NCBI GenBank assembly: GCA_032690845.1
Contig: CM064430.1
Coordinates: 45,915,882 to 45,979,881 of the forward strand
DNA from: Eleusine coracana subsp. coracana
Lineage: Eukaryota > Streptophyta > Magnoliopsida > Poales > Poaceae
Length of the DNA stretch: 64,000 bases
Direction of reading: 5' to 3'
In this document: positions 44,758 to 55,564 of the stretch, in pieces
Layout: every line of letters begins with the position of its first letter
How positions within the stretch are numbered: position 1 is the stretch's first letter
Notes under the pieces: generated by a model
Database searches by the model: none
What the model saw: the letters and a program-made list of their open reading frames with translations, nothing else
Told to the model about the DNA's origin: nothing
Translations under genes and position numbers: made by a program

Positions 44758-45728
44758 CTAACCCCCAGACATAGCCCAAGCACCCAGGCATCTCTGATAT
44801 CAGATTTTAGGACTTGACTCAGGTTTCCTGGTACAAGAACATCCTAAAGAAGACCACTCACAGAGTTGCTCCTATGAAGTGCATTGACTAGGATAAGACA
44901 GCAACGACCGATGATCCCACCTTTCAGCTCATCAGGGCAAAGTGTGATTGGAGGAACCTGACAGATATTATGGGCTTACATCAATCTTGGAATGATGAGA
45001 TCATTGCCCAATTTTACTCTACCCTATGGATTGAGATTGATTAGGAGAATCACATGGACTCCAAGTTGCACTAGACCATTGAGGGTAACCACTTCAGTGT
45101 CACCTACTTCAATGTCTCCCGGATTCTTGGCTTTGATGAGACCAACAGAGAGAAGCCCAAGGCGGCCATCTTTGATCCTCGGGAGGATAGTGAGTGCAGT
45201 ATTATGTATGACACGAGGTATGCAGATCCTAAGTATGGAGTTTAGCACGGTTCCTACTATGGAGTGAAGCCTTATTACCGTGTCCTCAACAATATGCTTC
45301 GAGTGACTTTGACTCCTAAAATGGGGGATCTCACACACATTCTAAGTTCCACCGAAACCTTGATGTTTGCTATGAGATAGGGAGTCGACCCCTTCAGTGT
45401 CTTTGACTTTATCTGGATAGAGATTCTCTACTACTCCTATTCTAGTAAGCCGTCAATGGTGTACGCTCCTTACATCATGAAGATGTTCTTATGTATGGTG
45501 GGTTGTTGGTTCATTTGTGATCACAAGCACCCCTCCATCACGCCGAAGAGATTTCCTCTCATTGCCACTCCTCCTAGAGATGGATCTCCTCCTCCAGCTG
45601 CAGTAGATTAGCCTCAGACTTCAGCAGCAGCAGTCGGTCCTAGTGTTCCCCCTCGCCCCCGTCATTGTTCATCCAAGGTCACCCGTGCTATGAATTCGGT
45701 GTTTTGCATGTGCTGGGACACAACGGTT

Positions 45729-46790
45729 GCAGTGAGAGTGCATCTTCTCATTCTCAACACTTCCCATACTACCTAGAATCGCCAAAGCATGTGCCACGTT
45801 ATTACATATTCTACGATGATATTGAACCATAAAAGAAATAAAGTTCAGATTGAGCCAGGAGAGTTGCCACAAGAACAAGGGGGACTGGTGCCCTCTCCCC
45901 TACCCCTAGGTAAGCAAGCAACTACGTTTCAAGTTTTTTCTCTAAAAAACTAGGTTGACTATACAAATTTTAGTATAAAACTGGCACAAATCAACTCTTC
46001 TGCCCTTAATTCTTTGTGTGTTTGTCTCTAGTATTGAATTTTACATAGTTTTTAAGACTTAATGATTCATTATTAACAAAATAGTTTTTAGGACTTAATG
46101 ATTCATTCTAACACCCCCTCCCCCCTCCCTTGGCGTGTGTGCAGCGTGCATGCGTGTTCATTCAGCGGGCTCTCAACAACCTTCCATTTTTGGTTTCTTG
46201 ATCAGATTGAGAAGAATGGTTGTGTTTTTATTTAATTTAAAACTCTTCCTAATAATCTTTTCTTGTCTGATGATATTTGTTATGTAAGCTACTATTCGGT
46301 CCTATCTATATTGGCCCATCTTATTTGGCTTTCAAGCCATGTGTAATCAAGCTTCTTCCACCTCTCCATTTTGTTCAGTGATGATAACATCATTTGTAAA
46401 AAAAATCAACTAAGGGTATCATCACTTGAACATTCGAATCATATTTTGCCTTCATCATCACACATAATGCTGGAGAGTTTCATCGTTCAGCAAAAGGTTT
46501 TAAGGTGCGGGATCAGAAGCGTCGCCGCTATCGGCCGACTCCATATCGCCATATCGGTCTCTCGAACCTCTCTCCATTCCGGTTCCCAGGTTCCCAATCA
46601 GCTTTCTCTCTCTACATATATGGTAGGTCCATCCCAAGCCGTACTCATCCAAGTCCCAACCCAAGCAGAAGATGAGATCACCATGGGGACTCCCTCCCTG
46701 TTACATACTGCACCCATCCACCTTGATCCGCTTGCACTGATCGCCAATGACGAGGACACTGCTTCCGAGCACCCCCCCCCCCCTTTAGTA
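45729..46790 (+). repeat. Tandem unit copy 3 (Y'-X3) of the peroxidase downstream array
   Basis: It aligns along its length with 21309-22280. It extends beyond the point where copy 2 is cut: ...GCACCCATCCACC continues to a poly-C tract at 46771-46781. It shares its second half with the peroxidase 3' flank X1. Confidence 0.82.
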
Positions 46791-47344
46791 AATAATCCTT
46801 TGTTGCTGTAATTAGTAGCTTAATTTCTATATGTAGCTAGCCATGTTTATGCAACTTTCATTTGTATGATAGGGCTGAATGAGGTCATATTTTCATTCCA
46901 TGTAATAGTCTATAAAAGCAAGGCAATAGACATAAGAAAAGCTGCCCCATCCAGCAGCACCAAAACCAGATCGTGTGCCATTGTGTATTTGCGTGAGTTT
47001 CTTGTGTGCGTGAGTGAGTAGGTGAAAGTGCATCTAGGCCCCTAATTTTTTTTTGGTTATTGGCATCAATATAATTAAGAATGGACTAATGTTCTATTGA
47101 GCATGTGTGTAGATGACTGTTTCAATTGATGGATATAATGCATTGAATCAAAAAAGGAAACGGAAGATGGTCATTTGTCTATGAAGAGTCCAAAATGAAC
47201 TCAAGATTGAAGATCATAGGTTTTTATTTGTATCTTGAGTATAGGTAAACCGTATTATCAAGAGGGGTGTAATTCACAAGTATGGTAAAGTAAAATGCTC
47301 AAATTTCCTATAAATATCACTTCAGTCGGCCCTCTATTTTTGCT

Positions 47345-47905
47345 CTCATCAGCAGTGCTAGTGGCATTCACCGATAGTGTCGATCCACCCTCCCAGAGGC
47401 GTTGTAATGTCCAGACTCCTCTCTGGTTTCTGTCTTGCTAGCATCGGTAGTGCCGATGTCCCCATCGGCAGTGTCGGTCACTCCTTCGAGAGACTGTTGT
47501 TCTCTCTAGCTCTCTGGTTGTAGCTCATCGGCAGTGCCAATCTCCCAGGTCGGCAGTGCCGGTCGTTTCTCCCAGAGAGCCACTCTTTCTATCTAGCTCA
47601 GGTTGTAGTTCATCAGCAGTGCCGATCTCCTAATCGGCAGTGCCGGTCCCCTCTCCAAAGAGACTGCTTTCCTCGGGGTCTTTGGCTGACCATGATTAGT
47701 GGTGCCAGGCGGATTGATCGACAATGCCGGCCAGGGTCTCTAGAGACTACTTGTCTTCTCCGTGTCTGCCTCACTGGCACTGTCGATGCCTTGATCGGTA
47801 GTGCCGGTGTGGGCCGATCCCTTGCTCTACAGATCGATAGCATGTCTCAGAAAACCTATCGGATGTGTTGATGCCTCCATCGACAATGCTGGTGCCGGGT
47901 ATCCA
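47345..47905. repeat. Palindrome array in the solo LTR, word ATCGGCAGTGCCGGT
   Basis: Paired copies at about 47435/47463, 47528/47551, 47612/47633, 47692/47718, 47774/47795 and 47870/47885. Spacing within pairs is about 20-30 bp. Confidence 0.8.
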
Positions 47906-48337
47906 GACAAGCCAACAGCTCTTTTTGAGCCCTTTATATAAAAGGCACTCACCCCGCTTTGTGCCCTCTCTCTCCAATCCGAAAATCAAAAGGCACCTTT
48001 AAGCTCCATTCTCTTCACTCTCCATCTCCAAGTCAAAGCTTCATTCTTTAAGCTAGGGTTTCAGTGAGCCATTATTTCCTAGTGAAAATGAGCACCAGTC
48101 CACTCTTGAGCATTCAACTTCACCATCTTTGTGACTTGTCCTTGTTACTCATGGAGCTTTGCTCCTAAACGGTTAGCAGTGCCCATAGAGCTCCCAACTT
48201 GTGTGGTGATACCTCAATAAGTTCGTATTACCCATCCTGCAAGAGAATTGATAGTGGAGAACTCGAGCTCGATTTTTGTGGTCGCTTGAATGAGAATAGG
48301 GTTGAAAGAGACCCGGTCCTTTGTGGATTTCGCAATG

Positions 48338-49248
48338 CAGGGAAGTCCCGGCAAAATCCGAGGCCCAGTGCAAAAATCTAAAATGAGGCCCCAAAGTATA
48401 TAAATTACAATACATTCAATGTAGTAAGATAAATCTTTCTTGTGGTGTTCTTTAAAATGAAATATTCAATGATGTTCTCATAAACAATCTTCTCCAGCAT
48501 TCCAGAATCTTTGCCATCAATCTTCCCCAACAATATTTACATTGGAAAAACATTCATGTCGCTTCAAAAACATCAGTATCGCAACAGGGCTAGATTTTCA
48601 CTTGAAATGAAATCTTGAACAAATAAAGTTCATCTCGGTTATAGTCAAAAGATTTCAAACTCTTATTATCCAATGAGGAAGAAATAAGATCATTTACTAA
48701 TCAATTGTATTTATTCTCGTTCATTGAATCATTGATTGAAGAAAAAAAATAGAAAAGAAAACTAATAATTACTGGCTTCATCTATGCTGATGGGTTGACG
48801 TTGAATCGTTGATCCTCCAGACCTTTAGCAGTTGCCGGTTGAGCCCCTGCTTAATATGCTCCTTCTATATTGCGGCTACAGATTACGCCTACCTTGTTGG
48901 GGCGCAGTTTCTGTTGCATTCTTTCTTCGTTCGAGATCAGCATCGTGTTGACACTGTGAGGGGCCGACGGGTGATGGGCGATGCGCTAACGTCGCAATGT
49001 ATTCACTATCGAAGACGAGCCAGTGTTAACCAAAAAAAGCGATCAAAACATATGCATACTATGTTGGAAAGACAATCAATCATCATCGAATAATAGCAGT
49101 CTTGTCCTGGACATCAGAGGAATGATTTTTCTGGATTAGATGGACTAGAAAATAGAAGAATATATATATGGACTGCAGAATTTTAGGGGCCCCAAAAAAT
49201 TGGGGGCCCTGTGCCACCTCACAGGTCGCACTTGCCCAGGGGGGCCTG
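48338..49248. mobile_element. hAT-like non-autonomous element inside the solo LTR, about 0.9 kb
   Basis: The left end CAGGGAAGTCCCGG...GAGGCCCAGTGC...GAGGCCCC and right end GGGGCCCC...GGGGGCCCTGTGCC...CACTTGCCCAGG...CCTG share the GGCCC-rich, mutually inverted pattern common in grass hAT elements. Flanks CGCAATGC and CTCAATGG are an imperfect 8-bp duplication (6 of 8 match). No transposase is recognised. Confidence 0.55.
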
Positions 49249-50604
49249 CTCAATGGAGACGTATGGTTCTTTGTGAGCCTAAACTTCGGTAACAAATCTT
49301 GTGTCTTCGTGTGCTCCTTTATTTACTTGTTGCTTTTATTCATATTCTAGGGTTAGCTCTTATAGTTGCTTAAATTGCTAGATCTACTTGTGTAGTTTGC
49401 TTCTAGTTGTTTTTTATTATTGTAGAACTTCCTATCTACTGTTGTTGTAGTCAAATATCACGTAGTAACTGTGAAACCACTTAAACCTAGGGTTTCCTTG
49501 TCTGTCTGTTTATTCCTCGACACTGCCAATCACTTGCACTGCCGATCAGACGGATAAAATTTCTTAAAGTCCAATTTTGCAGGTTTTTTAGGTTTGCCTA
49601 TTCAACCCCCCCCCCCCCCCCCCTCGAGGCAACTTTCAGTAGGCCGTGATCTCGCCAGCAGCTAGGGAGTTGTCTCTTTGAGCGAGGTTCTAACATTTGG
49701 CATCAAGATCTAGGTCTGAACCTAGGCGATGGCCGGTGACAACAAAACCATCAACAAAGACGCCAAGGGCGACACCTCCGACGATGGCGTCGTGATCTAG
49801 CGGGTGATTCATGAGGTGGGCAGCGGGAGTAGCAACCCCGTCCTCACCAAGACCAATTACTTCAATTGAGAGCTGCTCATGAAAGTGAAGTTGAAGGCCA
49901 GAGCCTTCTAGAACGTTATCGAGAATGATGGCACCGACGCCCAGGAGAAGATGATGGCACTTGACGCCTTGTGTGGTGCGTTACCACTGGAGATGACCGG
50001 AGATGGTGCCAACGATCGCCAAGAAGGACACCTGGGACGCGGTCACGGCCATGAGGATTAGGGATGATCGCGTGAAGAAGTCGACGGTGCAGCAGCTGCA
50101 TTGGCAATTCGACCTCACCACGTTCAGCGACGACGAGACTGCCGAGGACTACACGCTCCATCTAGAGGGTATGGCGACACATCTCAACACGCTAAGTGAG
50201 GAGCCTGTCGCCTCGGTTCAAACAGATCGTGATCGCCATAAAGACGCTCCTTGACGTATCGACGATGATGGTCGCTGATTTGATGGGGCAACTAAAGGAG
50301 GTCGAGGAGGTTTCGAGGAAGCTTCATCATTGCTATATCATGAGGGGAAGTTGTACCTCACAGAGGAGGAATGGGACTCGCGGAGAAAGAAACATGACGG
50401 TGATGCAAGCAGCAGCTCGGTGTGTCACAGCGACAGCGGCAGCCACGGGCGAGGCGGTCCATCGACCGGGCCATCGAATTCAAATTAGTCCATAGGTGAC
50501 AAATGCCGACGTTGTGGCAAGTTGGGCCATTGGGCCCAAGAATGTTGATCAAAGCCCAAGAAGAAGTAGGCCCATGTTGCTCAAGACGGAGAGGAGGCCT
50601 CGCA

Positions 50605-50769
50605 CTAGCGACTGCAAGAGTCGATCTGGTCCTGCTCTCATCGATTGCAAGAGTTGATCCGGTGCTGCCCTCATTGATTGTAAGAGTCGATTTGGTGCTG
50701 CCCTCATCGACTACAAGAGTCGATCCGGTGAGACCCTCATTAAATCCAAGAGTCAATCCGGTGCATGGA
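50605..50769 (+). repeat. 33-bp minisatellite, five units, in the Copia gag-protease linker
   Basis: CAAGAGTCGATC-type starts recur at exactly 50615, 50648, 50681, 50714 and 50747. The 33-bp period keeps frame and encodes an 11-residue unit RVDPVLPSxxx. Confidence 0.9.
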
Positions 50770-50990
50770 GTCAATGGATCTAGGGCGAAGTCGATGGGAT
50801 CCCTTACCCCGCTCGGGATCCGGGATGAGAAGGTGTTCACACACCTCGGAGAAGAGAAGGACTAGGATGCTGAGACCTGGGTCCTGCATACCGGTGCCAC
50901 CAACCACATGTCCGGATCCAAATCTGCTTTCTCCAAGTTGGACATGGCTTAGCTCGACATCGTGTGGTTTAGCAACAACTCGGTGGCATG

Positions 50991-53900
50991 TGTGACACCC
51001 CAGGTGTCTCACCTTAACTTAGCAATTATGAAGATCACAAATCATGGAAATTATAGCATAAAATGATAGAGCCTATCTATTAATTTAATTTTAGGCAAAT
51101 AAATACCCTACAACCAAGTTATTGAAGCCACTTAAAAATTTCAATACAACTTATGCTAAATAAAATTCATAATCATGATGGTAATAATAAAATAGATTTT
51201 TAGGAATTTATTGGGCATTTTATCTGTTTGGCAAAACCCTCAACTAATTAATTGGTTCTTAAGAAACTAATTAATGCATTTAATTAATTCTAAAAACATG
51301 TTTATAAAAATTTCAATTAAAATTCGCCAAAGTGTTCTCCACCATTTAATAAGTCAATCCACCAATTTTCACTAATTTAGAAAGACCCTAGCTATTTTAT
51401 TTTGATTTTATAAAAAATCAGCTTTGATCGAGGACCTATTTGTAAGAAATCTAAAACTCCAAGGGGTGCAGCGCAAAATCCTTTTTCTTCTCCCTCCCGA
51501 TGACGCAGCAGGAGTAGAGCTCCGTCGCCGGTGCACCGCCCGGGCCACCTTCACCCCACCTCGGGACCCCGCGTGCTACAGCCGCCGTTGACCCCTCTCT
51601 GCCTCCGCCCTGTCCCATCCTTCTGCCATCGGCCGCGCGCTCGCCCAATGGCCTCCACTTTCCCTTCTCCTCTCTGCACGCCACCGCCGTGACTGGCAAA
51701 ACTTCAATCCCGTCGCTCTCGTCGCTCCCACTCTCCCACTCACTCCTTCCCCTCTCCGCAACTTGAAAGCGAACCACGAGTTCACCAACACACTCTCTCT
51801 CGCCCTCTGTCTCTGCTCCTTCTCATTTCTCTTTGCCTCTGTTCCTGTTTCTCCCCGCCATTACCGAACCCGAGCTTGAGCTCGCATTCCCAGTGTCCTA
51901 GCCTCCCTCGAACCCAGCCAGAGCACCAGCAGTTTCGCGCACACCTTTTCTCCCTTCCTGGCCCATCGCTCAGCCGTCATCCGTCAAAGAAGTGAACCAA
52001 TTTAGAGAAAAACCGAAAATCCTTCCCAGTCGAGCTCCATTGACACCAACCTTGATTCCGTCCAAATCTGTGAGCCCCGTTACCCATTCTTTTCCCTCTC
52101 TTGTGCGCACCTGTCTGACTCACTTCCCTGACCCTTTTTGCTCCGTGATTCTTTCACAAGATCGCTAGCATAGCTGCTATTCCCCAGCCGCCGTCTCTGC
52201 TCTGGCCAACCGACGCTGCCTCACCGAGAGCACCATCTTCCGCTCCTTTCCGACGTACGCCAACTTGATGCCAAGCTTCCCCGAGTCGCCGGGAAGCTGT
52301 AGGAGCCGGCCCCGAGTGATTTCCCGCTCGGTAGAAGAGGCGCGACCTCACCGAACATCATCTTTCCGCCGCCTCACGTCGCCGACCAACTTCCGGTGAG
52401 AACCACTCCTCGCGAACCCCTCCTTTCCCCTCGCCATGATGCGCGCTCCATTTTCCCTCAACCACGGCGAGCTTTTCCTATGCTTAGCCGCCGGCAGCGA
52501 GCCCTCCGGCCGTGCGCCGGCCCGCTCCGATGAGCCTACTGGCACCAACGTGGCGTCCATGTTTAGTCGACGTGGAGCCGAGGTGTCGCCTACGTGGCTT
52601 TTCCGAGAACAGAAAATGCCCAGAAATTGCCAGAAAATGCATAAATCTTTAGAAATTCATAGTAAATCGAATTTAAACCCAATGAAGCTCAAATAAAATT
52701 TATTAGGTTCATTTTGAATTGCTCTATTTTAGTAAATTGATAAATCATTGCCTTTGTGCTTGCACTTTTATTAATTCATTTAATTGTCTGAACACAAATT
52801 AATTTACCAGATATTCTAGGAACCAAATTTAAGTCTGATTTTTGGCATGATTAATAATTACATAACTATCTATCAGCACAATTTTTGGTTTAGAAAAATA
52901 TGAATTATTTTTGGCTCTGGAATTTATTTAGTGTGGTTACTTAAATTAATTCTAGTAATTAGTTTATAATTAATTGGCCCCTGCCACTTGGCACAAAAAT
53001 CACTCACACAAGCCTTTCTGCCCAGTAATTCACACAAGTCTAGAAACCTAAGTTTACTTAATTAAATTAAATTAATTGCTCATACCATTATTTTACTTTA
53101 ATAAATGCTAGTAATTAGAGTAATTATATCCAGAGGCTATAAATTGGTAAAAATATAATTCACCTATGTCCCAGTTCATGATAAATCACTCAAGATTAGA
53201 ATCAATTGGTTACTATTGCAATTGCTTATTTATTCTAAAAGACTATAACAACCCTAAATAATTGATTAACATACATAAAATAATAAAACTCTAATTTATT
53301 TCTTTGAAGCATATGGCTTCGAGAATATTGAAGCATATGGCTTCGAGAACATAATAATAATCAACATTTGAAAACGTTGAGCATCATATCATTGCATTCT
53401 ACAGTATTTTGATAATACCGATAATTCAATTCTATCATATAGGCAACAACAACCCGGAGCACGAAGAAGAAGATCTACAGAAGGACCTTGATCCCCAAGA
53501 GCAAGACGTTGTAGTTGCTAGCACTAACATCAATCCAGGCAAGCCCCAGTTTTTCATTCGCCATTTTATAAAGTTGCTAGTTTTCAATATTACTAGTGTC
53601 TGTGATTATTGCATTAGGTCATAGAAGTTGATTGAAACCCACTTGCATGATACCCAAATAACCTACGCCACTGTCATTGGAACTTTGGTAGTATCGGTAT
53701 TGTATTGCTATGCTTAATAATTGCTAGACGCAATAGATATAGTTACTAAGAAATGAACTTGACCAATGAAACGGAAACCTAAAAAGAAGTTTATTTTACT
53801 GTTATGATCAGGCAGGGAAGATGCATGTGTAGGTTTGCAGCAATACATGGGTGTTGACTACGGTAGTCCTGCCTTGTCGAACCTAGAACCCGTCCGTGGT

Positions 53901-54890
53901 CGGCCCCTTGGTCAAGTATTGAACAGTACCGAATGCATGCTAGTCTATGGGCACTGGTAAACTGATGTAGCATTGGCGCGACAATAAGGACGGTACCCAG
54001 TACAGTGGTCGTTGACCCTCCTGCTTCTGGAGTGGGCGGTTCAGACCATGAAGAACTATTGGCAGAACGGCATGCCCACTCGCTGAGACTGGACCCGGAC
54101 CAAGTTGTTTTTCATCCTTGCAAAGAGTTGCCATATACGACCTTAACTAGTGCGTATGTGTCGTGTATCTCAGGTTATCCCAGCTGGTGTAAATCAATTG
54201 CAATTGATGTCCCTCGCAGTAATGAGTATCACTTGGTCATTGCGTCGTCACGTAGTTGAACCTGGATTGGAAGTTAACTATGATTTTATTGTTGGTGTTA
54301 CTATTATTGCTCTTATGATGCACTTACTTTATGTATTGCTTTATTATCTTATTGTTGCAGCTAAAGTTATATTTCTGCTATACTCAATTAAATTGAAGAA
54401 TAAAACTTGATAGAACTAATAGGTTGCTTAGTACGAGTCTTTACAAACAAGCCACCTATTAGAGTCGTTGCATGTCTAGGAATCCGACGGGTAAGACTTG
54501 CTGAGTAATTAGTACTCAGGCTTTGTGCCACTATTATTTTCAGGTAATTAAGAAGTAGAATTGCCTATAGATGTGCTGCCCTGGGACATGCAAGTCCCTG
54601 AGGGTTGGACTGCCCATTGGGAGTCCGACTTCCCACCGCCGTGATGATGTGTGATGTTAGAGTGATGGTTCTTCGGGCATGAACCATTACTATGCTGTAC
54701 CGTCGAGCTCATAGCTTTATCGTAATTGCTTCCGCTGTGTTTTCAAAACATTATGAACTTGTAATATTCTGCTGCACTCTGATGATCAATTAATGTAATA
54801 TTAAATTTAAATTTGAACCAATGTTGTATTATCAAGTGTCTGCGTTATCAACACCGTCGGGACCTCGATCCTGTGAGGAGGGGCGCCACA
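50991..54890 (+). mobile_element. Solo LTR of a Del/Tekay-like Gypsy, 3.9 kb
   Basis: The ends TGTGACACCCC and GGGGCGCCACA are inverted. GCATG is duplicated on both sides (50986-50990 and 54891-54895), and its removal restores the Copia frame SVACIKGRGT. 54000-54260 matches 60120-60370 of the LTR at 58142 (GTGCGTATGTGTCGTGTA, CGCAGTAATGAGTAT). A GC-rich island at 51480-52600 lies in the first half. No internal region is seen. Confidence 0.88.
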
Positions 54891-55007
54891 GCATGCATCA
54901 AAGGCCGGGGCACCATCATCTTCAAGTGCAAGAACGGGGAATTCCAGTCACTCCCCGGAGTCTACTTCATCCCACGGCTGACGACGAACATCATCAGCAT
55001 CGGCTAG

Positions 55008-55378
55008 TGTCGAGACTTGATCTCGGCAATATATTTATAGGGCTACGTCGAGACTAAGAACTACGATGGTTGTAAAAGACACCGAGTTATATAGGTTCGA
55101 GCCCTCCCGAGGAGAGTAAAAACCCTACATCCTATGTTCTATGGATTGTATTGCTTGTAACTTTGTGTCCCCAGGGGGGGTTCCTGCCGCCTTATATATC
55201 CAGTCGGCAAGGGGTACATGAAGAGTCCTACTCATAGTCTACAAGGATTTACATAGAAAGTCTATCTCTAATTGTCTTGTGCTCCAAGCTGACTCGGTTG
55301 GTTCCCTTATTGATGAGGTACCCAGTCGGTTACTGACTTAGACATATCTACAGATACCCGGAAGGTAAGTATCCCACA
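55008..55378 (-). mobile_element. Small solo LTR (371 bp), minus orientation
   Basis: The ends TGTCGAGACTTGA and ATCCCACA are flanked by GCTAG and GCCAG (one mismatch). Read on the minus strand it has a TATATAAGGCGG promoter-like box (about 55195) followed by AACCCCCCCTGGGGACAC, then a TCGGGAGGGCTCGAACC stretch and ends TCTCGACA, like Gypsy LTRs of grasses. Removal joins the Copia residues ISIG and QLDEDG. Confidence 0.78.
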
Positions 55379-55564
55379 GCCAGCTCGATGAGGATGGCTA
55401 TAGGACCAAGATCGAGGATGGGGTGATGAGGGTTTGTGAGCTCGACGGCAAGCTTTCAGTGAAGGTGGCACATGCAGACAACCGCATGTACAAGATCCAG
55501 CTCAAGGTGGTGCAGCCGTCGTGCCTGGCGGTGCGCGGGCGGGGTGACAAGGAGGCATGGCTGT

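Larger units (their letters stand above)
31735..45680 (+). pseudogene. Post-pol (env-like) ORF of the SIRE-like Copia, split twice and degenerate
   Basis: It starts ATGGCAGGTGGCAAGAGGC at 31735 (31735-31845), resumes at 41647-41984 after the Gypsy insertion, and again at 44763-45680 after the LTR complex. Visible pieces: an acidic/Ser-rich N-terminus (TDSDEDFDPN), a Gly/Lys-rich stretch, a long Glu/Asp run at 41755-41860, and a C-terminal part with VSWYKNILKKT, WRNLTDIMGLHQSWNDEII and SVTYFNVSRILGFDETNREK. Several stops replace expected Trp codons (for example 44889). Proteins of this type occur behind pol in SIRE/Maximus elements and are called env-like, but a membrane role is unproven and no transmembrane segment is seen here. 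Confidence 0.7.
22281..45690 (+). mobile_element. SIRE/Maximus-like Copia retrotransposon, degenerate, with nested insertions
   Basis: A 5' LTR (22281-25059), initiator-Met primer binding site (25061-25073), degenerate gag-pro-int-RT-RNaseH (25111-30600), a spacer, and an additional post-pol ORF (31735 to about 45680). A long gag with coiled coil and an extra ORF behind pol are typical of the SIRE/Maximus lineage. The extra ORF is split by a Gypsy element (31846-41646) and an LTR complex (41985-44757). No 3' LTR is seen: the sequence passes directly into host repeat Y' at about 45729, so the 3' end was deleted. Many in-frame stops make it non-autonomous. Confidence 0.82.
47023..49638 (+). mobile_element. 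Solo LTR of a SIRE-like Copia
   Basis: It starts TGAAAGTGCATCTAGG and ends CCCTCGAGGCAACTTTCA. GTAGG flanks it on both sides (47018-47022 and 49639-49643), a perfect 5-bp duplication. It has at least ten copies of the ATCGGCAGTGCCGGT palindrome between 47345 and 47900. Its last 130 bp matches the LTR end at 25059. There is no PBS or internal region. It holds an hAT-like element. Confidence 0.88.

Noticed and set aside
47023..49638. First read as the 3' LTR of the Copia at 22281
   Set aside because: It has its own perfect GTAGG target duplication within another Copia's LTR, so it is a separate solo LTR.
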